A stretch of 64,000 bases of DNA from Microcoleus vaginatus WJT46-NPBG5 (GTDB taxonomy: Bacteria; Cyanobacteriota; Cyanobacteriia; Cyanobacteriales; Oscillatoriaceae). A model generated the notes under the pieces. It did no database searches, was not told the DNA's origin, and saw only the letters and a list, made by a program, of their open reading frames with translations. Both the position numbers and the translations under genes were made by a program. Location of the stretch: positions 62,001 through 126,000 of the forward strand of contig JAHHHM010000009.1 of assembly GCA_019359355.1 (NCBI GenBank), given 5' to 3'. Below, piece after piece: positions 7,308 to 16,570 of the stretch (the first letter of the stretch is position 1; each line of letters opens with the position of its first letter).

Positions 7308-8891
7308 TCACAGGTGAGAATCAGGGATATCGCTTGCCGGCAAAGTGTCGGGTGATTGTTCTGTTGGTGTTTCTTCTAAAAGCTCAGCTTCTGGAAGGAT
7401 GAATGGTTGAAAACGAATATCACCCGGTTCAATGGCTAGCCTTCTCCACCAAGCCGGCAGCAGAAGCAGCCAAAACTTACCTAGAGACACAGCGCGTTGC
7501 TCATGAACAAAAACCAAAGGCAGGAGAGCAAGCAGTCTTAGGACGGCTGAGAGGGCAAACACCCCCGGCAAGCCATTAAACTCACTGACAGTTGCGAGAA
7601 AGCCACCGAGGGTGATTCCCATTGCGCCGCCGACACCAGGAACCGCCGCCGCAATCGCAAAGTAAATAGACTGATTTCGCAGCGGTGCCACTCCCATCAA
7701 AAGATTGCTGCTGCACAGATCAATTGCTGCCCACGTCCCACCGCCGACGATATACAACAGGGGGAACCAAACCCAAAGGAAAATTGGGGCGGTTCCCGCT
7801 TCTAGCCAGAGTAGCGGTGTTAGGGCGACCAAAACTCCCACGACGATCATCAGGGGGCGATTTCCCACCCGATCAGCCAGTTTGCCCCACAAAACTAGCA
7901 TTAGCAAGTTAGCACCGGCTCCTAAGCTGCCATAAAGCGTAACCAGGCTGACATCTATCGCTAAGTCATCAAGCAGGTAGAGGTTAAAGAAGGGGGCGCT
8001 AACATTTACGGCAAAGCTCCATAGGGCAGAGTAAAACAAAAACTTCAAAAAATTAGCGTCTTTGAGGAAGCTAAAAACATTCCCTGTTGGCGAGTTGTGG
8101 GCGGTATCTGAATGGGTGAGGTGTACTTGCTGCGGGTTCACATCGGCCATAAAGAACTGACAGGACAGACTGACTAACCCCAGCGCAATGCCTAGAACCA
8201 AGACAGTGCTGTAACCTTGGAGCGTTCCACCGGGCCACTTTGATATTGCTAAACCCAACACCGGCACACCGATAAGATTTGTCAAGCTGATCGCACTGTT
8301 GCGAAAGCCAAAATACCGACCCCGCAATCGCTCAGGGACTAAGGCAGCCAACCAGCTGAACCAAGAAGCTCGGCCCAAGGCTTCCATGATATTGGTGATC
8401 CAGATAATGGCGAGTGTTAGCTGTACCAGCCGGTGGTTAGTGAGATGAAACGAGCCTCCGAACCAAAGTGCCGGCACGAGAATCAACCACAGCAGCCGTG
8501 ATGGACCGAAAATGCAGATGGAATACCAGTGCCGACTTTTCGTGCGATCTGCGATATACGCCCCCACGGGTTGCAGCAGATTCGTTAGCTGAGGAATTGA
8601 GGCTAGCATCCCAATTTCTACGGGGCCGGCACCTAAACCGAGCAAGAAATTACTGAGCAACGCGCCGCCGATGATACTGTAAAAAATCGTAGCGAAGACA
8701 CCTTCGAGGGTTATTGCGCTGAGGCTTGAGCGAATTGCCGACTTGGGAATTTTTTGAGGCGGGTTTGCTAGAAGTGCTGTCTCTGATGATGCCCGATCTT
8801 CTTGGATTTCCTGAAGGGTAAGAGGGATTGCTTCCCCTAAGGTCTCATTTTCGACTTGACTGAATATACTAGACAGCCAATTTTTTAACAT
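7308..8891 (-). CDS. Major facilitator superfamily transporter
   Basis: 527 residues with about 12 hydrophobic segments after a hydrophilic N-terminal stretch of about 65 residues. A typical MFS loop 2-3 motif is present (GAYIADRTKSR), as is RLRGRYFGFRNS and, in the second half, GKLADRVGNRP. It is clearly paralogous to the transporter at 50936-52465: both share KSAIRSSL/KQAIRSSL, LQPVGAY/LQPMGAY, FMADVNPQQ and GGGTWAAIDLCS. The substrate cannot be told. Its 3' end lies 40 bases from the mosaic relict. No clear ribosome binding site precedes the ATG. Confidence 0.85.
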   Translation of the reverse strand: MLKNWLSSIFSQVENETLGEAIPLTLQEIQEDRASSETALLANPPQKIPKSAIRSSLSAITLEGVFATIFYSIIGGALLSNFLLGLGAGPVEIGMLASIPQLTNLLQPVGAYIADRTKSRHWYSICIFGPSRLLWLILVPALWFGGSFHLTNHRLVQLTLAIIWITNIMEALGRASWFSWLAALVPERLRGRYFGFRNSAISLTNLIGVPVLGLAISKWPGGTLQGYSTVLVLGIALGLVSLSCQFFMADVNPQQVHLTHSDTAHNSPTGNVFSFLKDANFLKFLFYSALWSFAVNVSAPFFNLYLLDDLAIDVSLVTLYGSLGAGANLLMLVLWGKLADRVGNRPLMIVVGVLVALTPLLWLEAGTAPIFLWVWFPLLYIVGGGTWAAIDLCSSNLLMGVAPLRNQSIYFAIAAAVPGVGGAMGITLGGFLATVSEFNGLPGVFALSAVLRLLALLPLVFVHEQRAVSLGKFWLLLLPAWWRRLAIEPGDIRFQPFILPEAELLEETPTEQSPDTLPASDIPDSHL

Positions 8892-9211
8892 ATAAATATT
8901 TAATTAGTATGAGTTTGTGTGGCTTAACAAAAATATCTAAATTCATAAAGCACTTGTGATTTTAACTGTATTCGTTTTATATAGGTTCTGTCAAAAGATT
9001 GATTTTTACATTAAATTAGTTTGTGTTATTTTATACAAGATTTTTGCTAAAAATAAAAATTCTTTCTGCTTTATGTTTTTATTCATTAGCTAGATTTGAG
9101 TTCTTGTTGTTTTTTATTAGCTAATTTTAAGATGAAAAATTTATTTCAATTTCTACAAAAAAATTGAAAAAGGTTTGCATTTTTGTCAGATCCCCAGCCT
9201 TTTATTTTGTT
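8892..9211. other. AT-rich intergenic gap
   Basis: Upstream region of the MFS gene and 3' region of the serine hydrolase gene (both on the minus strand). Strongly AT-rich with T-runs. No ORF, RNA gene or convincing operator was recognised. Confidence 0.6.
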
Positions 9212-10477
9212 TCAAAAATTCACTCCATTTAAGAATCGCTTTTTCTTTCTGGAAGCATTCTCTAGAACATCACAAACTTTATTTAAATTAGCCCATTCCG
9301 AGTTACTCATCGCCACAAATGCCAGACGTTCATCTGGATAAATAATCAAGCGAGTTCTCGTTTTTGGCTGAGCGCCGGCACCGATAATGCGCTTTCTGTC
9401 CTTAAACTCGCCCACACTAAAACCCATGCTTTGCTTCATGGATTTGCCCTCCCTATATTGGCTGCCTTTCCAGAGAATATCTTGTTTAATCTGTGCCGGC
9501 AGCACATCTTCTCTATTTATCAAACCCTTACAATATTGTGCCAAATTTTCAACAGTAGAAATAAAACCACCAGCAGGTAATCTCCAGCTCACATCTTTAC
9601 TTTCAACTCTTGCATATTTTCTAGTTTTTTTGTTGTAATTGTATCCAATTGCCCGACGCGGAATATTCACCCATTCCCAATCTGGTTGAAAGCAAGTTTC
9701 TGATAAATAACCGGCTTCAGGGTGATTGGGAAAGGATGTTGGTGTCATGCCAAACGGCACGGCTATTTTGTCACGCACTTTTTCCCAATAAGACTGAGAT
9801 GTATTGCCGGCACGCTCAATCACCATTCCCGCAAGGGTGTAGCCGTAAACGGAATAACTGTATTGAGTGCCGGGAATATAAAGCAAATGATCGGGATCAT
9901 TCCAAAAATATTTTCCTGCCCAAAAGATGCCGGTATTAACATTGGGATCATTAATTAAATGATCTGGAGGAACACCCGCTTCGTTAGGGCCATTACTAAA
10001 ATCTTTGATTCCCGAATCATGGTTAAGAAGCATTCGAGGGGTGATGCACAATTTAGTATAATTTGGAATTGTCTGTATCTGAAATTTGCCATTTTCTAAG
10101 GGATAAGCATAGTTATTTGGAAACTTATATCCTGGCACGTAGTTTCTGACATCTGTGTCGAGATCGAGGGTGCCGGCAAACACAGCTTGCATTGCTACAA
10201 CACCTGTTACTGATTTTGACAGGGACGCCCAACGGAACATGGTTTTATGAGCTTCCACCGGCACTTTATTTTCAAAGTCTTCGTAGCCGTAACCTTTGAG
10301 ATAAATAATTTCTTCATTTTTAACGATGCCAATGGCTAGCCCATAAAGTTTTTGCTTAGCCATTTCCCTCTGCACCGCCCGATCAATTTCAAGAGCGTTG
10401 GAGTAAGGATTTGACGCGTTTTCCTCTTTTACTTGATAGGGGCGATCAGGCTGATTCCCAAAAAAGAAATTTTTCAA
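9212..10477 (-). CDS. Serine hydrolase of the beta-lactamase/class C family, atypical motifs
   Basis: 421 residues, with no signal peptide. The nucleophile motif SxxK is present (WASLSKSVTG, about residues 85-94). The second motif, usually YxN, reads YSV in QYSYSVYGYTLAG (about 200-212), and the usual HxG near the C-terminus is replaced by GAGAQPKTRTRL. Family members act as peptidases, esterases or carboxypeptidases; retention of only the first motif makes activity uncertain. The gene stands alone between an MFS transporter and the oppositely oriented kinase. Confidence 0.75.
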   Translation of the reverse strand: MKNFFFGNQPDRPYQVKEENASNPYSNALEIDRAVQREMAKQKLYGLAIGIVKNEEIIYLKGYGYEDFENKVPVEAHKTMFRWASLSKSVTGVVAMQAVFAGTLDLDTDVRNYVPGYKFPNNYAYPLENGKFQIQTIPNYTKLCITPRMLLNHDSGIKDFSNGPNEAGVPPDHLINDPNVNTGIFWAGKYFWNDPDHLLYIPGTQYSYSVYGYTLAGMVIERAGNTSQSYWEKVRDKIAVPFGMTPTSFPNHPEAGYLSETCFQPDWEWVNIPRRAIGYNYNKKTRKYARVESKDVSWRLPAGGFISTVENLAQYCKGLINREDVLPAQIKQDILWKGSQYREGKSMKQSMGFSVGEFKDRKRIIGAGAQPKTRTRLIIYPDERLAFVAMSNSEWANLNKVCDVLENASRKKKRFLNGVNF

Positions 10478-10506
10478 GGTTTTTTGTAAAGGTTGATTTT
10501 TTTTAC

Positions 10507-10572
10507 CGCAGATGATAACGCAGGGTGCCGTTAGACATACGCAGATGATAGCGCAGCGTGTTGTTAGGCATA
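10507..10572. repeat. Imperfect 33-bp tandem duplication
   Basis: Two adjacent 33-bp units start CGCAGATGATAACGCAG (10507-10539) and CGCAGATGATAGCGCAG (10540-10572) and end TTAGACATA and TTAGGCATA. They lie in the 320-bp gap between the divergent hydrolase and kinase genes. Apart from these units and a TATACT box near 10628, nothing else was recognised in that gap. Confidence 0.8.
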
Positions 10573-10812
10573 TACAACTGATTAATGATTATAGATGATT
10601 GCAGATAGGGTTAACCGACAAATAGTGTATACTTCTCACTAGGCTATCGTTAATATTTGTATTTTTTTATTAAAATTTTTTTTGCAGAAAATGGGCTGGG
10701 ATGAGATAAGAGAAGTTGTAAAAATGCCAATTCTCTGTTTGTATATTTTTCTTTTAACAAATTTGAGAGTATATTCTATTAATGAGTTGTTAGTGGGATG
10801 CGCTGCGCTCTT

Positions 10813-12162
10813 ATGGAACCACTGCACCAGATGGGGGACATTATTGTTGAGCGATACCGACTTACCAATATTTTAGGGCAGGGTGGGATCGGGATCACTT
10901 ATGAAGCCGAAGATAAAGAAACCGGCAAGCGAGTGGCACTGAAGGAGGTATCACTACGCCGGCTGACTGATTGGAAGGTTCTGGAATTGTTTGAACGAGA
11001 GGCACGGGTACTCTCCGAACTCAATCATCCAAGCATTCCGGCTTACTTAGATTACTTTCAGGTGGATACCGCCAGTGATCGGAGTTTTTATTTGGTTCAA
11101 GAAATCGCACCGGGGAAGTCAATTGCAGCGCTAGTAGAAACCGGCTGGCGGGCATCAGAAGGTGAAGTGCAAAAACTGGCGATTCGAGTCTTAGAAATCC
11201 TTAGCTATTTGCAGAGTTTAACGCCGCCGGTGATTCACCGAGATATTAAGCCCCAAAATATTATTCTGGCGGAAGATGGGCAAGTTTCTTTGGTGGATTT
11301 TGGCGCAGTACAAGACACTTACCGACATACATTTGTCGGCAGTAGTACGGTGGTGGGTACTTATGGATATATGGCACCGGAGCAATTTCGGGAGAAAGCA
11401 GAACCGGCAACAGATTTGTACGGTTTAGGCGCAACTTTATTATTTTTGCTAACACATCAATCGCCGGCAGATTTACCGCAGCGCCGGCTTAAAATAGAAT
11501 TTCGCTCTCTAGTTCAAATTTCAGATGACTTTGCCGGCTGGATAGAAACCCTCATTGAACCGGCTGTGGAAGATCGGTTTTCTTCAGCAAAGGAAGCGTT
11601 GGCAGTTTTGTTAGGTGAACGAGAAATTATTTATCCCAGATTATCCACTCTTCAGCAACCTGCCGGTAGTCGCATTATTTTGAACAAAACTGCTTCACGC
11701 TTAGTTGTGAATATTCCCTCTCCTAGATTGAGTTTTACTGACCTATTCTTCGCAGTTTTTAACCTCATCCTGAACCTAGGGCTTTTTTCTTTGGTTGCTC
11801 TAGCCCTTGAGCAAACAGTAGCGCTATTATTGCCCTTCCCTAGTATATTTCTCCGGTCTGTCGGGCTGAGTATAATAGTATTTGTTGGGCTGAGTCTGGT
11901 AGGATTATCCCTGTCCAGTATTGCTCGTAGTGAGAAATTAGAGATAGCTCAGCAAACCTTTCGGCTGCGTTGGAAGTTGCTGTGCTTCAGCCACCAAATC
12001 CAGGGGGGAACAGAAAATGTAGAACTTCTCTGCGATGTTGTTTCCTGTAGCTTAGTCGTTGGAGTGAGAAAGTACCGCTTCGCTTCAAACTTAATGCCGG
12101 CAGAAAAAGAATGGTTAGTGGCGGAATTAAATAATTTTCTAGGAAAACCACCGTATAAGTAG
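10813..12162 (+). CDS. Membrane-anchored serine/threonine protein kinase
   Basis: Hanks-type kinase. Glycine loop LGQGGIGITYEA, the ATP-binding lysine in VALKEVSL, catalytic loop HRDIKPQN, DFG in LVDFGAVQD and the GTYGYMAPEQF activation segment are all present, so it should be active. After about residue 290 a linker leads to two hydrophobic segments (about 305-370) and a short C-terminal domain that looks like cyanobacterial PH-like tails. Three in-frame ATGs exist (10798, 10813, 10831). The displaced copy at 7079 keeps the first two but not the third, so 10813 is taken; 10798 is possible. The promoter and first codons are duplicated at 7039-7167. Confidence 0.88.
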   Translation: MEPLHQMGDIIVERYRLTNILGQGGIGITYEAEDKETGKRVALKEVSLRRLTDWKVLELFEREARVLSELNHPSIPAYLDYFQVDTASDRSFYLVQEIAPGKSIAALVETGWRASEGEVQKLAIRVLEILSYLQSLTPPVIHRDIKPQNIILAEDGQVSLVDFGAVQDTYRHTFVGSSTVVGTYGYMAPEQFREKAEPATDLYGLGATLLFLLTHQSPADLPQRRLKIEFRSLVQISDDFAGWIETLIEPAVEDRFSSAKEALAVLLGEREIIYPRLSTLQQPAGSRIILNKTASRLVVNIPSPRLSFTDLFFAVFNLILNLGLFSLVALALEQTVALLLPFPSIFLRSVGLSIIVFVGLSLVGLSLSSIARSEKLEIAQQTFRLRWKLLCFSHQIQGGTENVELLCDVVSCSLVVGVRKYRFASNLMPAEKEWLVAELNNFLGKPPYK

Positions 12163-12241
12163 GCGATAGGCGGTAGGCTTAGGGGCGATAGGAAACAAGA
12201 AAGCCTATTACCTGTTGCTAGCTTGCCTACTGCCTGACAGA

Positions 12242-13975
12242 ATGCGATTTTTTCAACATTACCTAGCGCTGGCTGGGGTGATTGCCTTGGGCGGTGTCCT
12301 GCGCTTCGCTCAGCTTGACTTCAAATCTCTGTGGCTGGATGAAGTGATTACCGCTTTGTTCAGTTTGGGACGCAACTACTATGACATCCCCCTGGATGCA
12401 GTTTTTAAAATCGAACAATTAAAGGAAATTTTTACACTAAATCCAGAAACCACCTGTAGCCAAATTTCTCACAATATTGCCATCCAATCAACGCATCCGC
12501 CGCTATTCTTTTGCTTGATGCATCGCTGGTTAATTTGGCTGAATCAGTTTAATTGGTTTTCTAAGTTTGAAGGTAATTGGGGGTTAGCTTGGCAGTTACG
12601 TTCCTTACCGGCATTCTTCGGTGTCGCTTCAATCGCTACGGGTTACTGGCTGAATCGTCTTGCTTTCTCACCGGCAGCAGGATTAATTGCGGCTGCTGTT
12701 ATGGCGGTTTCTCCTTATAGCGTTTACCTGTCCCAAGAAGCGAGACATTATACGCTGCCGGTATTGTTAATTACCTTGGCTCTGGTGGCGTTAATTCTCA
12801 TTCAGCAAGACTTGAAACATGGGCAACGTCGGCGACCTCTTGTTTGGATCAGTTGGGTTATTGTTAACACTCTCGGTCTTTACGTTCACTACTTTTGTAT
12901 TCTTGCCCTGATCGCCCAACTGCTCGTTCTAATTTTCAATTTTAACTCCCCAAGCAAAAATCTTAAATACCAATTTCAAAATAGTTTAATTTTTGGTCTT
13001 GTCCCGTTTGCCTTGTTTATCCCTTGGCTGCCAATTCTGAGCGGTCATCTTGGGCGTTCTGAAACCAATTGGCTACCGCAGCCTCACAATATTGCTCCCC
13101 TGTATCAAACCCTCGCCGGCTGGCTGACGATGGTTGTGATGCTGCCGGTGGAAAAGCAACCGCTTTGGATTATAATTCCTGCCGGCTTCTTTATGCTTTT
13201 GTTCGGATTGTGGATAGGATGGCTTTTCTTGACGGGGTTGAAAAAACTCTGGAGCAATTTAGAAACTCAGCCGGCAACCCTCACCCTGCTTAGCTTCACA
13301 CTTTGGGTGCTGCTGGCATTTCTGGCAATTGTTTATCTATTAAACAAGGATATTACGATTGCGCCGCGATATCACTTTGTCTACTATCCAGCTTTCTGCG
13401 CCTTATTAGGCGCAAGCCTTTGGAAAATGCAAAATACCTGGGTGAAAATATCAAAAAAAATGCCGTTTACCCTATGGGCCGCCCCCTATACACTATTATT
13501 TGTTGGGATTATCAGTTGCCTTTGTGTGACTTCTGATTTAGCTTTTAAAAAGCCTTTCCATCCCCAACGGGTTGGGCTTGATATGAGCTTGGAGCCGGCA
13601 GTTCCACGCTTGGTTGTCGTGGCATATAAAACCTTTCAAGATGTGGCGTTAGGAGTAAGCTTTGCCTTAGAAATACACAAACATGATCTTCCTGAAAAAG
13701 CCGATTCTTACATGGCTTTTTTGCAGCAGGAAACAAATTACAATCAAGTTTGGCAAAACCTATCTCAACTACCACTGCCGGCACTCCCGCTTAATTTATG
13801 GGTGGTTGCACCTGAATTGCTGCAACAACAAGACTATCCTCAGCAGCTATTTGCCTTAACACAAAGCACCCCAGAGTCCCAGCAGTCAATTGTCTGTACA
13901 ATCGATCCCACCCATTACTACCGGGTTGGTGTGCCTTACCAACTGTATCGTTGCTTGCCAGGACAAAAGAGCTAG
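12242..13975 (+). CDS. GT39-like polytopic membrane glycosyltransferase
   Basis: 577 residues. About ten membrane segments and the first periplasmic-loop acidic pair in SLWLDEV (about residues 26-32) mark a GT-C glycosyltransferase of the PMT/ArnT group, which transfers sugar from a polyprenyl-phosphate donor. A second hallmark is YLSQEARHYTLPVL (about 162-175). The acceptor is unknown. The frame is open upstream to 12215, but the ATG at 12242 starts directly at the first membrane helix and is preferred. It follows the kinase by 79 bases filled with GGCGATAGG-type repeats and could be cotranscribed. Confidence 0.82.
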   Translation: MRFFQHYLALAGVIALGGVLRFAQLDFKSLWLDEVITALFSLGRNYYDIPLDAVFKIEQLKEIFTLNPETTCSQISHNIAIQSTHPPLFFCLMHRWLIWLNQFNWFSKFEGNWGLAWQLRSLPAFFGVASIATGYWLNRLAFSPAAGLIAAAVMAVSPYSVYLSQEARHYTLPVLLITLALVALILIQQDLKHGQRRRPLVWISWVIVNTLGLYVHYFCILALIAQLLVLIFNFNSPSKNLKYQFQNSLIFGLVPFALFIPWLPILSGHLGRSETNWLPQPHNIAPLYQTLAGWLTMVVMLPVEKQPLWIIIPAGFFMLLFGLWIGWLFLTGLKKLWSNLETQPATLTLLSFTLWVLLAFLAIVYLLNKDITIAPRYHFVYYPAFCALLGASLWKMQNTWVKISKKMPFTLWAAPYTLLFVGIISCLCVTSDLAFKKPFHPQRVGLDMSLEPAVPRLVVVAYKTFQDVALGVSFALEIHKHDLPEKADSYMAFLQQETNYNQVWQNLSQLPLPALPLNLWVVAPELLQQQDYPQQLFALTQSTPESQQSIVCTIDPTHYYRVGVPYQLYRCLPGQKS

Positions 13976-13989
13976 GGAGATCAGACAGA

Positions 13990-14790
13990 TTAGATATATC
14001 GAGTCAGTTGAACGCGATATCGCTCTTTTTTGGTAACTGCCACTTCTCCAACTTCGAGGCGTCCTTTGCCACGAATTGCTATTAAGTCTCCTGATTTAAC
14101 CGGCTGACTTGATTGAGTGGTTTCTTTCCAGTTTACCCGCACGTCACCGGCAGCAATTAAATCGACCATTTTGCTACGAGACATCCCAAAGCCGGCGGAA
14201 GCCACCGCATCCAGCCTTAAAGAAGCCTCTACGGTGGTTAATTCTTTCTTTTTGGGTTCTTTGATCTTCAGCTCGCTCAGGTCAATCCGCTGCGTTTTCA
14301 CCGGCACTGAGCGCACCTGCTTGAGTTCAAGTTCCAAAAATTCCACCATCTCTGGCACGACAATTGCCTGAGCACCTCGCTCACCCAGTACAATCACGTC
14401 ACCCAGCTTTTCTCGCACAATGCCGGTGCCCAAAATTGCACCCATAAAGTCTCGGTGGGTGGCGGTATCGAATAAGAAATTGCCGGCAATCTCCAACGCT
14501 GCCACTTCCACTTGTGCCGGTTCTAGGGGCAATTCTGAGCGGGCAATTCCTAGCCGCTGTCTTTCTGCCTGCGGATAGCCACCCCAGGCAACCAACTGCA
14601 CTTCTGTCAGACGCTTAAAAGCCTGCTGCGCCTCAACCTGCACCGGCGGCGAGAGAAAATCCGTCAAGACAACTTCCCACGTTTTAATCGCCTGATCCGC
14701 TTGGTCGATCACACGAGCCACTGTGTCTCGATCTTCAACGCCTTTTAACAGTTCTTCTCTTGGCAACATTCTGGCAGTATTTTTATTCAA
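13990..14790 (-). CDS. Photosystem II S4-domain protein (YlmH-like)
   Basis: 266 residues. The C-terminal third is an S4 RNA-binding domain (LRLDAVASAGFGMSRSKMVDLIAAGDVRVN, about 190-220), preceded by an HRDFMGAILGTGIVREKLGDV block found in YlmH-like proteins. In cyanobacteria and chloroplasts this family is annotated as photosystem II S4 domain protein; the molecular role is not settled. Convergent with the glycosyltransferase gene (14 bases apart). The true start may be the internal Met at residue 8. Confidence 0.88.
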   Translation of the reverse strand: MNKNTARMLPREELLKGVEDRDTVARVIDQADQAIKTWEVVLTDFLSPPVQVEAQQAFKRLTEVQLVAWGGYPQAERQRLGIARSELPLEPAQVEVAALEIAGNFLFDTATHRDFMGAILGTGIVREKLGDVIVLGERGAQAIVVPEMVEFLELELKQVRSVPVKTQRIDLSELKIKEPKKKELTTVEASLRLDAVASAGFGMSRSKMVDLIAAGDVRVNWKETTQSSQPVKSGDLIAIRGKGRLEVGEVAVTKKERYRVQLTRYI

Positions 14791-14990
14791 TCACTCTTCT
14801 GATTCTATCGATTCAGCGGCGCGATTAAAACATCATTCGCTGTAGAGATACCTAGAATAAATGATCGCGTTTTACGAATTTTATAAACTTTTGTCTTTTT
14901 TTATCTGCCTAAATAGTCGAGTCTGCCTTAAATTTTTATCTAATATCTAAAATTAATAGATTCCCTTTGTCGCGCTCTTGAGCGCAGTTT

Positions 14991-15572
14991 ATGAATACTG
15001 ATGTGATTGAGCGATTACTCGCACTCTACCAACAAATTGACGAGGAAACAACCGCATTTCAAGCGGTAACCGGCTTGCAATGTCCTGCCGACTGCGGTCG
15101 ATGCTGTGAAAATCCGGAAATAGAGGCAACCCCCCTAGAAATGCTGCCTTTAGCAATAGAATTATTACGTCAGGGCAAAGCGCAGCAGTGGTTAGAGCGA
15201 CTTGCCGCGCTCAATGAACGAAGCGTTTGTGTTTTCTACCAAAGCGATCCTCTCATCCCTGGAAATGGGCGGTGCGGGGTCTACGCAGGGCGACCGGCTG
15301 TGTGCCGATTGTTTGGCTATGCCACCGTTAAAAATAAGCAAGGAACGCCAGAATTAGCAGCCTGCCGGCATCATAAACAAACCGTGCCGGCAGCGGTAGA
15401 AATCGCAAAGGCAGCCATTATAGCAGGGGTGCCGGCTCCTAATTTTTCCGATTATGGCAATGAGATTGCCAACCTTGACCCGAATCTAGGACAAATGCAA
15501 ATGCCACTCAACCAAGCGTTGAAAATTGCGCTTGAACGGGTGGGATTAATCGCTCAATTTGGGGGTGAGTGA
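14991..15572 (+). CDS. YkgJ-family cysteine-cluster protein
   Basis: 193 residues with the family's cysteine arrangement: CPADCGRCCENP (about 27-38), RCGVYAGRPAVCRLFGYA (about 90-107) and a later ACRHHK. YkgJ-type proteins are predicted zinc or iron-sulfur binding proteins; the physiological role is unknown. The gene faces the 15685-16200 gene and shares a strong hairpin with it. Confidence 0.85.
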   Translation: MNTDVIERLLALYQQIDEETTAFQAVTGLQCPADCGRCCENPEIEATPLEMLPLAIELLRQGKAQQWLERLAALNERSVCVFYQSDPLIPGNGRCGVYAGRPAVCRLFGYATVKNKQGTPELAACRHHKQTVPAAVEIAKAAIIAGVPAPNFSDYGNEIANLDPNLGQMQMPLNQALKIALERVGLIAQFGGE

Positions 15573-15575
15573 GGG

Positions 15576-15662
15576 GCGTAAAAAGTCACCCGTAAACCAG
15601 TTAAAGAAAAATTTTTACGGTTGCCTCTCTCCTGAGATACTTGACTTTTTACGCTTTTTTTC
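15576..15662. terminator. Long-armed bidirectional terminator candidate
   Basis: Perfect 13-bp arms GCGTAAAAAGTCA (15576-15588) and TGACTTTTTACGC (15642-15654) are followed by TTTTTT. The loop of 53 bases holds a smaller GTAAA/TTTAC hairpin. It lies between two convergent genes, where a shared terminator is expected. Confidence 0.75.
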
Positions 15663-15684
15663 TCACATTTAGCAGCCTTGGTTT

Positions 15685-16200
15685 TCACACACTACCAGGT
15701 TCAGCGTAACCTTGGATATTTTCCGGCTCAAACGGGCGAATGATAGAGGTGGCGCGGCGCGTTAGGCTTTCAGAACCTTTCACGACAACTAGATATTTGC
15801 CGGCATTAAGTCGGTTGCGGTAAGGCAAAGCGTCACCGCTTCTAAACATCAAGCCGACACCTCCGCCCACAAAAACACTACCCATTGCACCGGCAATGGC
15901 ACCAAACAATCCCCCAATAAAATGATTGCCAAAATCGCCGGCCCAGGAAACAATCGATAAGCCGGTGATTGTATTGAATATGAAGCCGCCGACAAAACCA
16001 AAGGGGATCAGCCAAGTGGCCATGAGTTTAGCTTGTTTGCCGGCCTCCTCATTCGGGTCAATCAAGCCATATTCATCAGCACTTTTATAACCCCTGCCCA
16101 GAATGGCCACTTGCTCCATCGGCAAGCCTTCTTTCTCTAGGGCAGAGTAAGCAGCTTCTGCTTTGATGCGGTCTGGTAGCACAGCGACGAGATAATACAT
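15685..16200 (-). CDS. Conserved membrane protein with glycine-rich helices (general-stress-like)
   Basis: 171 residues. A soluble N-terminal part (MYYLVAVLPDRIKAEAAYSALEKEG) looks like the ferredoxin-like half of bacterial general-stress proteins. Two Gly-rich membrane segments follow (about 63-85 and 98-122, the latter with GGLFGAIAGAMGSVFVGGG), then a C-terminal YLVVVKGSESLTRRATSII that mirrors the N-terminal fold. Function is unknown. It is divergent from serA. Confidence 0.7.
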   Translation of the reverse strand: MYYLVAVLPDRIKAEAAYSALEKEGLPMEQVAILGRGYKSADEYGLIDPNEEAGKQAKLMATWLIPFGFVGGFIFNTITGLSIVSWAGDFGNHFIGGLFGAIAGAMGSVFVGGGVGLMFRSGDALPYRNRLNAGKYLVVVKGSESLTRRATSIIRPFEPENIQGYAEPGSV

Positions 16201-16570
16201 AGCAGCGAATCAGTGTCTGAGAGTGGTTAACGGTCTACCTAACAGATTAACAGCGCACAAGAGCGCAAATCATTTACCCAAAAACACGCCACACTTGCGC
16301 TCAGCAAAGATAACAGGTGGTGGATAATAGGAAAGAGGACGCCGCGCAATTAGCAATGAATCGCCTGTTCCACCCCAAGAAGGTAAAAACTTTCCAGCAG
16401 TTGGCAGTTTCAGGCTCCATTACAGTTAAAATGACCTACTGCGGTGAAACCTTTCCATCGTGTAAAAGACCGTTCCTGTGCTCGCCCTCCAGTCTTCTGC
16501 CTTGCGGCTAGAGGCTGCGCTCACTGCCGGTGATCTTTCACCTCTTGCTGTTGCAACCTATCTGCTGACC
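16201..16570. other. Divergent promoter region and long serA leader
   Basis: 370 bases between the divergent membrane-protein gene and serA. The serA frame is open upstream to a GTG at 16478, but alignment with known SerA starts favours the ATG at 16571. A 64-codon ORF (16317-16511) has no recognisable protein. No riboswitch-like element was identified. Confidence 0.5.

Noticed and set aside
16317-16511. 64-codon ORF in the serA leader
   Set aside because: No similarity to known leader peptides and no clear start signal.
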